NCBI GenBank assembly: GCA_955652025.1
Contig: CATPAO010000036.1
Span: forward strand, 1 to 6,818
Length of the DNA stretch: 6,818 nucleotides
From: Casimicrobiaceae bacterium
Lineage (GTDB): Bacteria; Pseudomonadota; Gammaproteobacteria; Burkholderiales; Casimicrobiaceae
Direction: 5' to 3'
The translations under genes were made by a program, and so were the position numbers. Every line of letters begins with the position of its first letter. Within the stretch, counting starts at the first letter, position 1. A model generated the notes under the pieces. The model had not been told where the DNA came from. It made no database searches and worked only from the letters and a program-made list of their open reading frames with translations. Of this stretch, positions 1-5,953 are shown piece after piece.

Positions 1-890
1 TCCTTGAGCAGCGCATACGCCTTCGCCGCCCAAGGAGTGGCCGATTTCGCGTCGTTCCGTGCGAGCGCGATTTCCATGAGCTCCTCGTAAATGAAACCAT
101 CGGGCGCGCCGTCCCGCTCGGTCTCTGCGGCGAGCGCGCGCTGGATCGTGTCGGCCTCGTCGAGACGCGCGAGCGAGCGGAGGCCGCGTGCGACCGTCCA
201 TCGGGCGACGCGTATTCGGCCGACGTCGCCCGCTTCCTCGCGCGCTTCTCGCGCCCTTTGCCAGTAGTCGAGCGCAGTCGCGTAATCGTTGCGATCGTGA
301 TACGTCCAGCCGAGATTGTGCAGCAGCGAGCCGCGCCATCCCCGCGTGCGGGTGTCGGTCGACGCGTCCGCGACGCGCAGCGCTTGAAGATTCCAATCGA
401 GCCGCTCGTTGGCCGGCGCGGCAATGCCCAGCATGTGCAAGGCGTCGACGAGATAGAAATCCGCGCCCGGCAACGTGTCCGTCTTCGCCGCCACGACCGC
501 GTCCTTGAACAACGGTGCGGCGATGTCCGGTTGGCCGTTGGAGTTGCGCAGGCGGCCGCGCTCGAGCAGGTAGCGGACGCGGATTCGAGCCGGTCGCGTC
601 CCGAGCGACGCTTTGAGTGAATCGAGTGTCCTGTCGGCTTCCGCGAACTTGCGTTGCAACCCGAGCGAACGCGCGACCTGCGTCGACGTCTCGCGCGCTT
701 CGCGGGAACCGGCCGGATGGCGCGCGTGCTCGGCTGTGAACTTCGCTTCCGACGCCGCCGGATGGTCAAAGTCCCACTGCGCGTCCAAGCGCGCGGAAAA
801 ATCGTCGTTGGCGGCGGCGACGATCAAGGTCGGAAGCGACAAGAGGGCGAGCAACGCCACCGCGCAACTCGCCCGAAGCGTCGGCGTCAT
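1..890 (-). CDS. Exported TPR-like protein, C-terminus cut by window edge
   Basis: I read 296 codons from an ATG at 890-888 with no stop before the left edge, so the C-terminus is missing. Residues 1-27 form a typical Sec signal peptide: a short Arg-containing n-region, a hydrophobic core ([17 protein letters not shown]) and likely cleavage before NDD, so the mature protein should be periplasmic. The rest is helical and rich in Ala, Arg and Leu. Residues about 184-220 ([17 protein letters not shown], then [18 protein letters not shown]) fit a tetratricopeptide unit well, with weaker TPR-like helix pairs on both sides (about 70-92, 108-135, 228-255, 268-294). TPR arrays usually serve as protein-protein scaffolds; no catalytic residues are evident and I do not recognise a named family. 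Its ATG overlaps the rnfB-like stop codon (ATGA), and only a weak GGGA precedes the start, which suggests translational coupling. It is probably the fifth gene of the sigma-factor operon. Confidence 0.8.
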   Translation of the reverse strand, partial: MTPTLRASCAVALLALLSLPTLIVAAANDDFSARLDAQWDFDHPAASEAKFTAEHARHPAGSREARETSTQVARSLGLQRKFAEADRTLDSLKASLGTRPARIRVRYLLERGRLRNSNGQPDIAAPLFKDAVVAAKTDTLPGADFYLVDALHMLGIAAPANERLDWNLQALRVADASTDTRTRGWRGSLLHNLGWTYHDRNDYATALDYWQRAREAREEAGDVGRIRVARWTVARGLRSLARLDEADTIQRALAAETERDGAPDGFIYEELMEIALARNDAKSATPWAAKAYALLK

Positions 891-1522
891 TCCCGCGTCG
901 ATGAAGGACCCGCGCGCCGCGCGCGGGCGCGCGCGAACGCGGCAGCGACCCGCCGCTCCCGCGCAGCACTCTCGCTGTCGTAGAAGCGCGGGTCCGACGT
1001 CACCGGCACGCGTTTCGATATTCGTTCGCCCCGCGCAAGCCGTGCGCTGCGCGCCGCGAATCGATCTCGCGCCGACGCGGCGTCGACCGGCGTCCAGGCT
1101 CGACCGGCCGGCTCCAGCACGATGCAATCGACGGGACAGGGCGGCACGCAAAGCGCGCAGCCGGTGCAAAGCGACGGCAATACGGTATGCATGCGCTTTG
1201 CCGCACCGAGAATCGCATCGACCGGGCACGCGGCGATGCACAGCGTGCAGCCGATGCACGCGCTCTCGACGATCCGCGCGATTTGCAACGGCTCGTGCGC
1301 GCCGCAGGCGGGGTCGAGCGGCAGCGCGGGCTTGGCTGCGAGCGCTGCGAGTGCGACGATCGTTTCGGGGCCACCGGGCGGACAGCGGTTGACCTTGGCC
1401 TCCCCTGCGGCGATCGCTTCGGCGTACGGACGGCACCCAGCGTAGCCGCAGCGCCTACACTGCGTCTGCGGCAACAGCGCATCGATGCGATCGACGAGGG
1501 CGGCTTCGGGTTCCGGCTGCAC
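887..1522 (-). CDS. rnfB: RnfB-family polyferredoxin (soluble form)
   Basis: This 211-residue protein starts at GTG 1522-1520. Residues 10-51 are the Fe-S domain of RnfB: a [13 protein letters not shown] motif, Cys22, Cys25, Cys30 and Cys47 in the C-x2-C-x4-C-x16-C pattern, followed by CPPGG. Two bacterial-type 4Fe-4S ferredoxin motifs follow: Cys89/92/95/99 ([16 protein letters not shown]) and Cys119/122/125/129 ([16 protein letters not shown]). All twelve cluster ligands are present, so up to three 4Fe-4S clusters are expected. The N-terminal transmembrane helix of classical RnfB/RsxB is absent, as in the short beta-proteobacterial forms, so the protein is probably cytoplasmic. The tail from about 150 is Arg/Ala-rich. 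In the Rnf complex RnfB passes electrons between ferredoxin and the membrane subunits; no other rnf genes and no nth are visible here. The gene starts 9 nt after the upstream gene ends and overlaps the TPR gene by ATGA, so it appears to belong to the sigma operon. The family is secure; the symbol and the partner are less so. Confidence 0.88.
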   Translation of the reverse strand: MQPEPEAALVDRIDALLPQTQCRRCGYAGCRPYAEAIAAGEAKVNRCPPGGPETIVALAALAAKPALPLDPACGAHEPLQIARIVESACIGCTLCIAACPVDAILGAAKRMHTVLPSLCTGCALCVPPCPVDCIVLEPAGRAWTPVDAASARDRFAARSARLARGERISKRVPVTSDPRFYDSESAARERRVAAAFARARARRAGPSSTRE

Positions 1523-1531
1523 CCGTCGATT

Positions 1532-2587
1532 CTACCGCCGCGACTCGCCTCTCGCCTTGTAATCGGCCGGTAGTTTGAACAGCTCGGCCGACGGCTCACC
1601 GCGCTTGAAATTCGTCAACCGGTAGATCGTGTCGCCGCTCCGCGGATCGCTTTGCTTCGCGTAGACGACGATGTTGAACTCGGGCGAGAACCAGCGCTCG
1701 CTCGTCACGACGATCGGCTTTTCGTTGCCGATCTCGCCGGCGGGAATGGTGTGCGTCGTCTGTGTGCCGTCGGCCTTGATGCCATCGACGTCGCGGGTGC
1801 CGAGATTTTTCGTCTCACCCTTGTCGCGGGGCAGGATCGGCAGCGCGAGCGGCGGCAGCGGGGCCATCGGCGCCAGCGTCATCGGCATGTCGCCGCGCCC
1901 GATCCGCATGACCTCGACGCGAACGTCGTCGCCGTCGCCTCCTCTGCGGATCACCACGCGTCCCGGCTGAACGTCGACTTGCGCGGCCGCGGCAGGCGGC
2001 GCCGGAGGTGTCGGCGGCACCGGCGGTACGGGCGGCACCGGTGGGCTGGGCACCCGCGGGATCCGCACGGCGATTTTGCGTTCGGTGTTGAGCACGTAGC
2101 TCTTGCCCTCCATCGGATCGAAAATGTAGACGGACGTGCCGCGCGCGCCTTTCTTGTCCTGTCGCGTGCGGCCGTAGCCGTCGCGGGCGAGCAACGTCGA
2201 CGACCGCTTGACGATGCGATTGCCGTCCGGCAGCACCTGGATCGACTCGTTCACGGCCTCGGCCGTATAGGGCGCGTTCTTGACGATCTCGCGCGCGTTG
2301 CCGAATTCGTTCGACAGATAAGCGAACGACGGTTCCATCATGTCGTCGAGGTCGGACTGCGCATACATCTGCGCCAGTTCCGCCGCCTGGCCGGCTTGTT
2401 CGCGCGCCAATGCCGCCGCCTCCCTGGCGGCTTCGTTCGCTTGCTTGACGATCATGTCGGTATCGACGTTCGACGGCGCACGCGGCGGCGGCGTTGCGGC
2501 ACCGACAGTGGTCGCGACGGCCGCGGCCGACAGCAGCAGCAAGGCGCTTGGTAGTGGCGACTTCGGGAAGCGCGGGCGGGTATCCAT
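1532..2587 (-). CDS. Exported hypothetical protein with Pro-rich linker
   Basis: The protein has 351 residues. I chose ATG 2587-2585 because AGGAG lies 6 nt upstream (2598-2594) and a signal peptide follows directly (about residues 1-31: basic start, core SALLLLSAAAVATTVGA, then ATPPP). The in-frame extension to 2920 only overlaps the upstream gene. The mature protein has four parts: an Ala/Glu/Gln-rich, probably helical stretch (about 44-78); a first domain (about 83-176) with SIQVLPDGNRIVKRSST and YIFDPMEGKSYVLNTE; a Pro-rich linker of VPP/TPP units (176-199) plus a second Pro/Met-rich stretch (about 234-254); and a compact C-terminal domain (about 257-345) with NLGTRDVDGIKADGT, HTIPAGEIGNEKPI, VTSERWFSPEF and DPRSGDTIYRLTNFKRGEP. 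I recall similar C-terminal domains in uncharacterised secreted proteins beside ECF sigma genes, but cannot assign a function. It lies 23 nt after the anti-sigma candidate, so a role as an envelope sensor or output protein of that system is reasonable inference. No cysteines or catalytic motif stand out. Confidence 0.85.
   Translation of the reverse strand: MDTRPRFPKSPLPSALLLLSAAAVATTVGAATPPPRAPSNVDTDMIVKQANEAAREAAALAREQAGQAAELAQMYAQSDLDDMMEPSFAYLSNEFGNAREIVKNAPYTAEAVNESIQVLPDGNRIVKRSSTLLARDGYGRTRQDKKGARGTSVYIFDPMEGKSYVLNTERKIAVRIPRVPSPPVPPVPPVPPTPPAPPAAAAQVDVQPGRVVIRRGGDGDDVRVEVMRIGRGDMPMTLAPMAPLPPLALPILPRDKGETKNLGTRDVDGIKADGTQTTHTIPAGEIGNEKPIVVTSERWFSPEFNIVVYAKQSDPRSGDTIYRLTNFKRGEPSAELFKLPADYKARGESRR
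2004..2048 (-). repeat. Five tandem 9-bp units coding for a VPP/TPP linker
   Basis: On the plus strand, five consecutive 9-mers start at 2004, 2013, 2022, 2031 and 2040; the second and fourth are identical (GGCGGCACC). Read on the minus strand they encode the Pro-Pro-x triplets of the exported protein's linker. The 9-bp unit keeps the reading frame, so slippage would change linker length without breaking the gene. It is a coding minisatellite, not a CRISPR or regulatory repeat. Confidence 0.75.
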
Positions 2588-2593
2588 GGCGGG

Positions 2594-2598
2594 CTCCT
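2594..2598 (-). promoter_or_regulatory. Shine-Dalgarno of the exported Pro-rich protein
   Basis: AGGAG on the minus strand lies 6 nt before ATG 2587. It decides the start over the in-frame upstream extension, which has no signal peptide and would overlap the preceding gene. Confidence 0.8.
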
Positions 2599-2610
2599 GG
2601 TTCGACGGGT

Positions 2611-3078
2611 TCAATTGATGAAGCGGACGGCGAGCACGGCACCGTCGGGTCGCACCAGCAATTCGGCGTCGATCGCGTCGGCGGCGCGCGCCGGATCGAT
2701 CGGCAGTCCGAATTGCGCGAGCGACATCCGCGACATGCGGGCCGGCATGACCAGCGTGTCGCCGGCGCGCTCGATCTCGGCGATCGGCACGACCGGCATG
2801 AACGACGCGGCTGATTCGGCGGCGGGCTCCGCTTCGCGCAACGTCTGCGGCGGCACCGAGCGCACGACGAACGACAACACGGCGATCGATGCCGCAAGGC
2901 CCAGTGGCCACGCGAGCCATGCCTCGAAGCGGCGCGGGCGCTTCCGTCCGACCGAGCGTTGTGCCTTGGCGATCGCGGCGGCGACGGCGCGATCCGTCGA
3001 CGGCGGCGGCGCGGCGTCGGCGAGCGAATCGCGCAACTCACCGAGTTTCGCGTCGAGACGGGGAATCGGGGAAGTCAT
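2611..3078 (-). CDS. Single-pass membrane protein, putative anti-sigma factor
   Basis: The protein has 155 residues and starts at ATG 3078-3076, with AAAGG 6 nt upstream (3089-3085). It overlaps the sigma gene's stop codon by ATGA. The cytoplasmic part (1-52) has a PRLDAKLGELRDSL helix and an Arg/Lys-rich patch just before the membrane (RKRPRR). One transmembrane helix spans about 54-72. The outer part (73-155) contains VMPARMSRMSLAQFGLPIDP and AELLVRPDGAVLAVRF, a pattern I associate with uncharacterised proteins coded beside ECF sigma genes. The position directly after an ECF sigma gene, the single membrane helix and the small cytosolic domain all fit an anti-sigma factor that holds the sigma factor at the inner membrane. 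The zinc-binding HxxxCxxC motif of ZAS anti-sigma factors is absent; the protein has no cysteines. The role is therefore inferred mainly from context. It could instead be an accessory membrane sensor. Confidence 0.8.
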   Translation of the reverse strand: MTSPIPRLDAKLGELRDSLADAAPPPSTDRAVAAAIAKAQRSVGRKRPRRFEAWLAWPLGLAASIAVLSFVVRSVPPQTLREAEPAAESAASFMPVVPIAEIERAGDTLVMPARMSRMSLAQFGLPIDPARAADAIDAELLVRPDGAVLAVRFIN

Positions 3079-3713
3079 GGTGAGCCTTTCGCGGAACGCC
3101 GCTCGGCGTCCGTCATGTCGTCGTGCGCGCCGTCGCCGAGGTCGAGCGCGCGCGCCAGCAGGCCGCGGGCGCGATGCAGGCGAGAGCGCACGGTATTCAA
3201 TTCGCAGCCGCAGATGGCCGCGACCTCCGCATACGAGCGCTCGGCCAGCTCCACCAGCACGAGCACGTCGCGAAAATGCGGCGGCAGCGCGGTGATCGCG
3301 GCGCGCAGTCGCTCAAGGTCGCGTCGGGTCGCCAACGCCGCATCCGGCGTCGCCGGATCGATCGCCAACGGCGGCAGCGCGAGCTCGTCCGGTTCCGGCG
3401 CCTCGACCGCGTGCGTGCCAGTGCGGCGGCGAACGAAGTTGCGGGCGATGCCGAGCAGCCACGGCCGCAACGGACCGCGCGCCGGATCGAAATCGCCCGC
3501 TTGCGTCAGCAGGTGCACGCAGACGTCCTGCGTGACGTCGGCCGCCACCGCCGCCGCGCCGCACCAGAGAAGCGCGAAACGGTAGACCGGCACCTTATGC
3601 CGCCGGTAGAGCGGATCGAGGGCGGCGGCCTCGCCGCAGGCCAAGCGTGCGGCCAATGCGGCATCGGTCGCCTGGTGGCTGTCGGTCAGAGCGGCGGGTT
3701 TCGGGTCGTCCAC
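3075..3713 (-). CDS. ECF-type RNA polymerase sigma factor
   Basis: The protein has 212 residues if it starts at GTG 3713-3711. The frame stays open to 3959, but that extension is Arg-rich, runs past the probable promoter and overlaps the divergent kinase gene. Sigma region 2 spans about 33-100 (LDPLYRRHKVPVYRFALLW, then AADVTQDVCVHLL, then GPLRPWLLGIARNFVRRR), covering core binding and -10 recognition. A Pro/Ala/Glu-rich linker follows (about 101-128). Sigma region 4 spans about 133-190 (LRAAITALPPHFRDVLVLVE, then SYAEVAAICGCELNTVRSRL), with the helix-turn-helix for -35 binding. Regions 1 and 3 are lacking, as expected for ECF (group 4) sigma factors. Such factors direct a small regulon and usually activate their own operon; the upstream GGGAAC element supports this. 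The gene overlaps the putative anti-sigma gene by ATGA, which would keep the two products in balance. I cannot assign an ECF subgroup. The exact start is less certain than the family. Confidence 0.9.
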   Translation of the reverse strand: MDDPKPAALTDSHQATDAALAARLACGEAAALDPLYRRHKVPVYRFALLWCGAAAVAADVTQDVCVHLLTQAGDFDPARGPLRPWLLGIARNFVRRRTGTHAVEAPEPDELALPPLAIDPATPDAALATRRDLERLRAAITALPPHFRDVLVLVELAERSYAEVAAICGCELNTVRSRLHRARGLLARALDLGDGAHDDMTDAERRSAKGSP

Positions 3714-3734
3714 GGCGGCGGTCGCTTGCTTCCC

Positions 3735-3766
3735 GTATATTCGCGCGAACGGCGCCAAAAGTTCCC
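3735..3766 (-). promoter_or_regulatory. Putative autoregulated ECF promoter
   Basis: On the minus strand GGGAACTTTT occupies 3766-3757, and AATATAC lies at 3741-3735. That gives 17 nt between GGAACTT and the AT-rich box. GGAAC is the common -35 core of ECF promoters and is often found upstream of the sigma gene itself; the -10 box here is only a loose match. A start site near 3728 would leave a leader of about 15 nt before GTG 3713, so the GGGAAG at 3734-3729 probably could not act as a ribosome site. Confidence 0.55.
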
Positions 3767-3792
3767 GGAGCCCCTCACCATCGGCGATGCCG

Positions 3793-3840
3793 GGCGACCG
3801 TTCGCGCGCTGCCGCGCCGGTTGGTCGCCATGGGCTTTTT
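3793..3840 (+). terminator. Terminator-like nested hairpin with T-tract in the kinase leader
   Basis: The outer stem is GGCGACC (3793-3799) with GGTCGCC (3823-3829). Nested inside is GCGCG (3804-3808) with CGCGC (3813-3817) around a CTGC tetraloop. Five Ts follow at 3836-3840, six bases after the stem. No plus-strand gene lies upstream in the window, so it may stop transcription running antisense to the sigma gene, or act as an attenuator if the kinase transcript starts upstream. The six-base gap before the Ts is longer than in a textbook intrinsic terminator. Confidence 0.4.
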
Positions 3841-3844
3841 CCTC

Positions 3845-3872
3845 GCCTCGCGCTGACCAGACAATGCGAGGC
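3845..3872 (+). repeat. Inverted repeat upstream of the kinase gene
   Basis: This is a perfect 7-bp inverted repeat, GCCTCGC (3845-3851) and GCGAGGC (3866-3872), with a 14-nt spacer. It sits between the T-tract hairpin and the kinase Shine-Dalgarno. It could be a protein-binding operator or a second leader stem-loop; chance is possible in DNA this GC-rich. Confidence 0.35.
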
Positions 3873-3901
3873 AGATGCGCGACCCGCGCGCGGAACCGAC
3901 C

Positions 3902-3907
3902 GAGGAG
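3902..3907 (+). promoter_or_regulatory. Shine-Dalgarno of the histidine kinase
   Basis: GAGGAG lies 6 nt before ATG 3914. It selects this start over the in-frame ATG at 3875, which has no comparable site. Confidence 0.8.
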
Positions 3908-3913
3908 TTACCG

Positions 3914-5128
3914 ATGTCCCGATCGAATGCCCCCGATGCGACCGACGCCGCCTGCGCACCCGCCGCGCTGAGCAGCCACCCGCTGGAGATAATCCCGTTT
4001 TTCCGGCGCTTCCGGCGAAGCGTGCTGCGGGACATCGTCTACACGGTGATCTGGAACACGCTGTTCGCGCTGTTTTTTACGCTGCTTTCGGTGGCCATCG
4101 ATCCCGGTGCGCCGGTCCTGCTCGTGCTCAAGCAAACGTTCGTGTTTGCCCAATGCATCGGCTTCTTCATCTACGCCGGATTCCTGATCGGTGACGGGGT
4201 GACCCGCGGCCGGATTCATCGGGACAGCCTGCTGTCGCGTACGCTCTACTATTCGGCGATACCGATCGTCGGCGTGATTCCCGGCTATATGTTTGCGTTG
4301 CGAATCCTGAATTGGAATGCCGGCGCCGATTGGTTCTTCTCGGTGCGGGGCATCGGTTCCGTGGTCGCGCTGTCGCTGATCATCACCGGGCTGCTGCTGC
4401 TGATCTTCGTCCCGCGCGAGCGTGCTGCGCGCGCCGAGGCCGCGATGGCGCGCGAGCAGGCGCGCTTCGCGGCGGCGGAAAAGGAAACGGCGACGGCGCG
4501 GATGAAACTCCTGGAAGCGCAAGTCGAGCCGCATTTTCTCTACAACACGCTTGCCAACGTCGTGTCGCTGATCGACGCCGAGCCGCCCACGGCCAAGCGC
4601 ATGGTCCTGCGGCTGATCGCCTTATTGCGCGCGACTGCGACGGCGGCGACCGGCGACGGAACGCTCGGCGGGCAAGTCGAATGGCTGCAGGCCTACCTCG
4701 AGATCGTCGAAATGCGCATGGGCGCGCGGCTAAAATGGCGGATCGACATTCCGCCGGCGCTCGCCTTGCTGCGCGTGCCGCCGATGCTGTTGCAACCGGT
4801 GGTCGAAAACGCCATCAAGCACGGACTGGAGCCGAACGTCGCCGGTGGCGAGGTCACCGTCACCGCGCGGCGTGACGGCACCACGCTGGTGCTCGCCGTC
4901 ACCGATACGGGACGCAGTTTTCGCGTCACGGCGCCGCCGGGCGCCGCGGGCATCGGACTCGCCAACTTGCGCGCGCGGCTCGCCACCCTTTATGGCGACG
5001 CGGCGACGCTGACGATCGAGGATGTGTCGCCGCAGGGTGCGCGCGTGACGATCGTGTTGCCGGTAGACACGTTGACCGAGGCGAGGGTCGGCGTCGGCGA
5101 TGCGGCAATGCTGGCGGCCGGCCGATGA
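3914..5128 (+). CDS. LytS/YehU-type membrane sensor histidine kinase
   Basis: The protein has 404 residues from ATG 3914. After a short cytoplasmic N-terminus there are four predicted transmembrane helices (about 41-62, 66-94, 110-131, 147-167) with short loops, so no large periplasmic sensor domain. A charged, Ala/Glu-rich helical stretch (168-203) leads into the His_kinase domain (PF06580 type): EAQVEPHFLYNTLANVVSLI with His207 as the likely phosphoacceptor. The HATPase region follows, with the N-box LLQPVVENAIKHG (Glu298, Asn299), a DTG element at 331-333 and the G-box GIGLANLRARL (346-356). All expected catalytic elements are present. No HAMP, PAS or GAF domain is visible. Kinases of this class pass phosphate to LytTR response regulators, and such a gene follows immediately by ATGA overlap, so the pair is very likely cognate. 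The signal is unknown; with so little outside the membrane, it may be sensed within the bilayer or through a partner. The gene diverges from the ECF sigma operon. Confidence 0.92.
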   Translation: MSRSNAPDATDAACAPAALSSHPLEIIPFFRRFRRSVLRDIVYTVIWNTLFALFFTLLSVAIDPGAPVLLVLKQTFVFAQCIGFFIYAGFLIGDGVTRGRIHRDSLLSRTLYYSAIPIVGVIPGYMFALRILNWNAGADWFFSVRGIGSVVALSLIITGLLLLIFVPRERAARAEAAMAREQARFAAAEKETATARMKLLEAQVEPHFLYNTLANVVSLIDAEPPTAKRMVLRLIALLRATATAATGDGTLGGQVEWLQAYLEIVEMRMGARLKWRIDIPPALALLRVPPMLLQPVVENAIKHGLEPNVAGGEVTVTARRDGTTLVLAVTDTGRSFRVTAPPGAAGIGLANLRARLATLYGDAATLTIEDVSPQGARVTIVLPVDTLTEARVGVGDAAMLAAGR

Positions 5129-5907
5129 GCGCCGAACGGAAGACTACGGCCATCATTGCCGACGACGAGCCTCGGCTCGCGCAGTACTTGCGTGACCGTC
5201 TCGCGGTGCTGTGGCCCGACCTTGTGATCGCCGGCGTTGCGGCCAACGGCCCCGAAGCGCAGGCGCTGCTCGCGGCAGAGGATCCCGACGTCGCGTTCCT
5301 CGACATTCGGATGCCCGGCTTGACCGGCCTCGAAGTCGCGCGCGGCGCCGGTGCCGACGTGCATCTGGTCTTCGTGACCGCCTACGACCAGTACGCCGTC
5401 GACGCGTTCGAGCGCGCGGCGGCCGATTACTTGTTAAAGCCGGTCAGCGACGAGCGCCTCTCGCAGACGATCGAGCGACTGAAGTGCCGTATCGGCCACG
5501 ACGACGCACCACCCGACCTCAGGTCGGCGCTGGCGGTTCTGGCGCAACTCGCGCCACAGCTCGGGGCGGCCGCGGCCGGCGAACGGCTCGCCTGGATACG
5601 CGCATCGGTCGGGCCGCAGGTCCGCCTGATCGCCGTCGACGATGTCTGCTATTTTCAGGCCAACGACAAATATACGAGCGTGTTCACGAAGGACGGCGAG
5701 GCGTTGATCCGCACGCCGCTGCGCGAGCTTGCCGACGGGCTGGATCCCGCGCGTTTCTGGCAGGTGCATCGCGGCACGATCGTGAATCTGGCGCACGTCG
5801 CCGCGACGCACCGCGATTTCACCGGCCGGCTCTCGCTCAGCCTCAAGACGCGTCCGGAAATGGTCGCGGTGTCGCGGGCGTTCGCCCATCGCTTCAAGCA
5901 GATGTAA
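5125..5907 (+). CDS. LytTR-family response regulator (LytR/AlgR type)
   Basis: The protein has 260 residues and starts at ATG 5125, inside the kinase stop codon (ATGA), which implies coupled translation. The receiver domain (about 7-120) carries the acidic pair Asp13-Asp14, the phosphoacceptor Asp60 in AFLDIRMPGLTGLE, Thr85 in FVTAYDQYAVDAFE and Lys105 in DYLLKPV, so it should be a functional phosphorylation switch. A linker (about 121-154) joins it to a LytTR DNA-binding domain (about 155-258) with VDDVCYFQANDKYTSVFT, RTPLRELADGLDPARFWQVHRGTIVN (written as two adjoining motifs, 197-206 and 207-221) and VSRAFAHRFKQM at the end. LytTR domains bind DNA with beta strands, usually at paired direct repeats, and often control virulence, exopolysaccharide or envelope genes. 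Its targets are not evident; I found no convincing LytTR repeat pair in the divergent region. The downstream metal exporter is on the same strand 44 nt away and could share the transcript. Confidence 0.93.
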   Translation: MSAERKTTAIIADDEPRLAQYLRDRLAVLWPDLVIAGVAANGPEAQALLAAEDPDVAFLDIRMPGLTGLEVARGAGADVHLVFVTAYDQYAVDAFERAAADYLLKPVSDERLSQTIERLKCRIGHDDAPPDLRSALAVLAQLAPQLGAAAAGERLAWIRASVGPQVRLIAVDDVCYFQANDKYTSVFTKDGEALIRTPLRELADGLDPARFWQVHRGTIVNLAHVAATHRDFTGRLSLSLKTRPEMVAVSRAFAHRFKQM

Positions 5908-5925
5908 CGACACGCCACGCGCAGA

Positions 5926-5953
5926 CGACAATCGGCGACAATGAGACGCCGAT
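5926..5953 (+). promoter_or_regulatory. Direct repeat and start-codon hairpin before the CDF exporter
   Basis: CGACAAT occurs twice exactly 10 bp apart (5926-5932 and 5936-5942). Overlapping it is a perfect 7-bp inverted repeat, ATCGGCG (5931-5937) and CGCCGAT (5947-5953), with a 9-nt loop; its right arm contains the AT of the exporter's ATG. The loop holds another ATG (5941) that opens a four-codon ORF (Met-Arg-Arg-Arg) whose TGA overlaps the exporter start. In RNA this could hide the start codon; in DNA it could be a binding site. No strong Shine-Dalgarno is present. Confidence 0.4.

Noticed and set aside
613..1392. Plus-strand reading frame of 259 codons
   Set aside because: It is antisense to the TPR and RnfB-like genes and consists mostly of Arg/Ala/Ser runs.
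2004..2048. CRISPR-like repeat
   Set aside because: The units are 9 bp, contiguous without spacers, and explained by the VPP/TPP codons.
1652..2554. Plus-strand reading frame of 300 codons
   Set aside because: It is an antisense shadow of the exported protein: Arg/His-rich, low-complexity, no recognisable domain, as expected from GC-rich codon bias.
2588..2920. Upstream extension of the exported Pro-rich protein to 462 residues
   Set aside because: The added part is Arg-rich, overlaps the anti-sigma candidate out of frame and would bury the signal peptide; ATG 2587 has a good AGGAG site.
1815..3041. Minus-strand reading frame of 408 codons
   Set aside because: It is a frame-shifted shadow across two real genes, dominated by Arg and Ser, without domain signatures.
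3758..3805. Possible LytTR binding repeats upstream of the kinase
   Set aside because: Two GTT-centred near matches (3758-3766 and 3797-3805) are imperfect and 39 bp apart, far from the usual spacing of about two helical turns.
3821..3865. Sigma-70 promoter for the kinase (TTGGTC and GACAAT)
   Set aside because: The two boxes are 33 bp apart, twice the usual spacer, and no other -35 fits GACAAT.
3875..3913. Kinase start at ATG 3875
   Set aside because: GAGGAG at 3902-3907 is ideally spaced for ATG 3914, and no such site precedes 3875.
3714..3959. Longer sigma factor starting at 3959 (294 residues)
   Set aside because: The extra 82 residues do not resemble an ECF N-terminus, run across the putative promoter and overlap the start of the divergent kinase gene.
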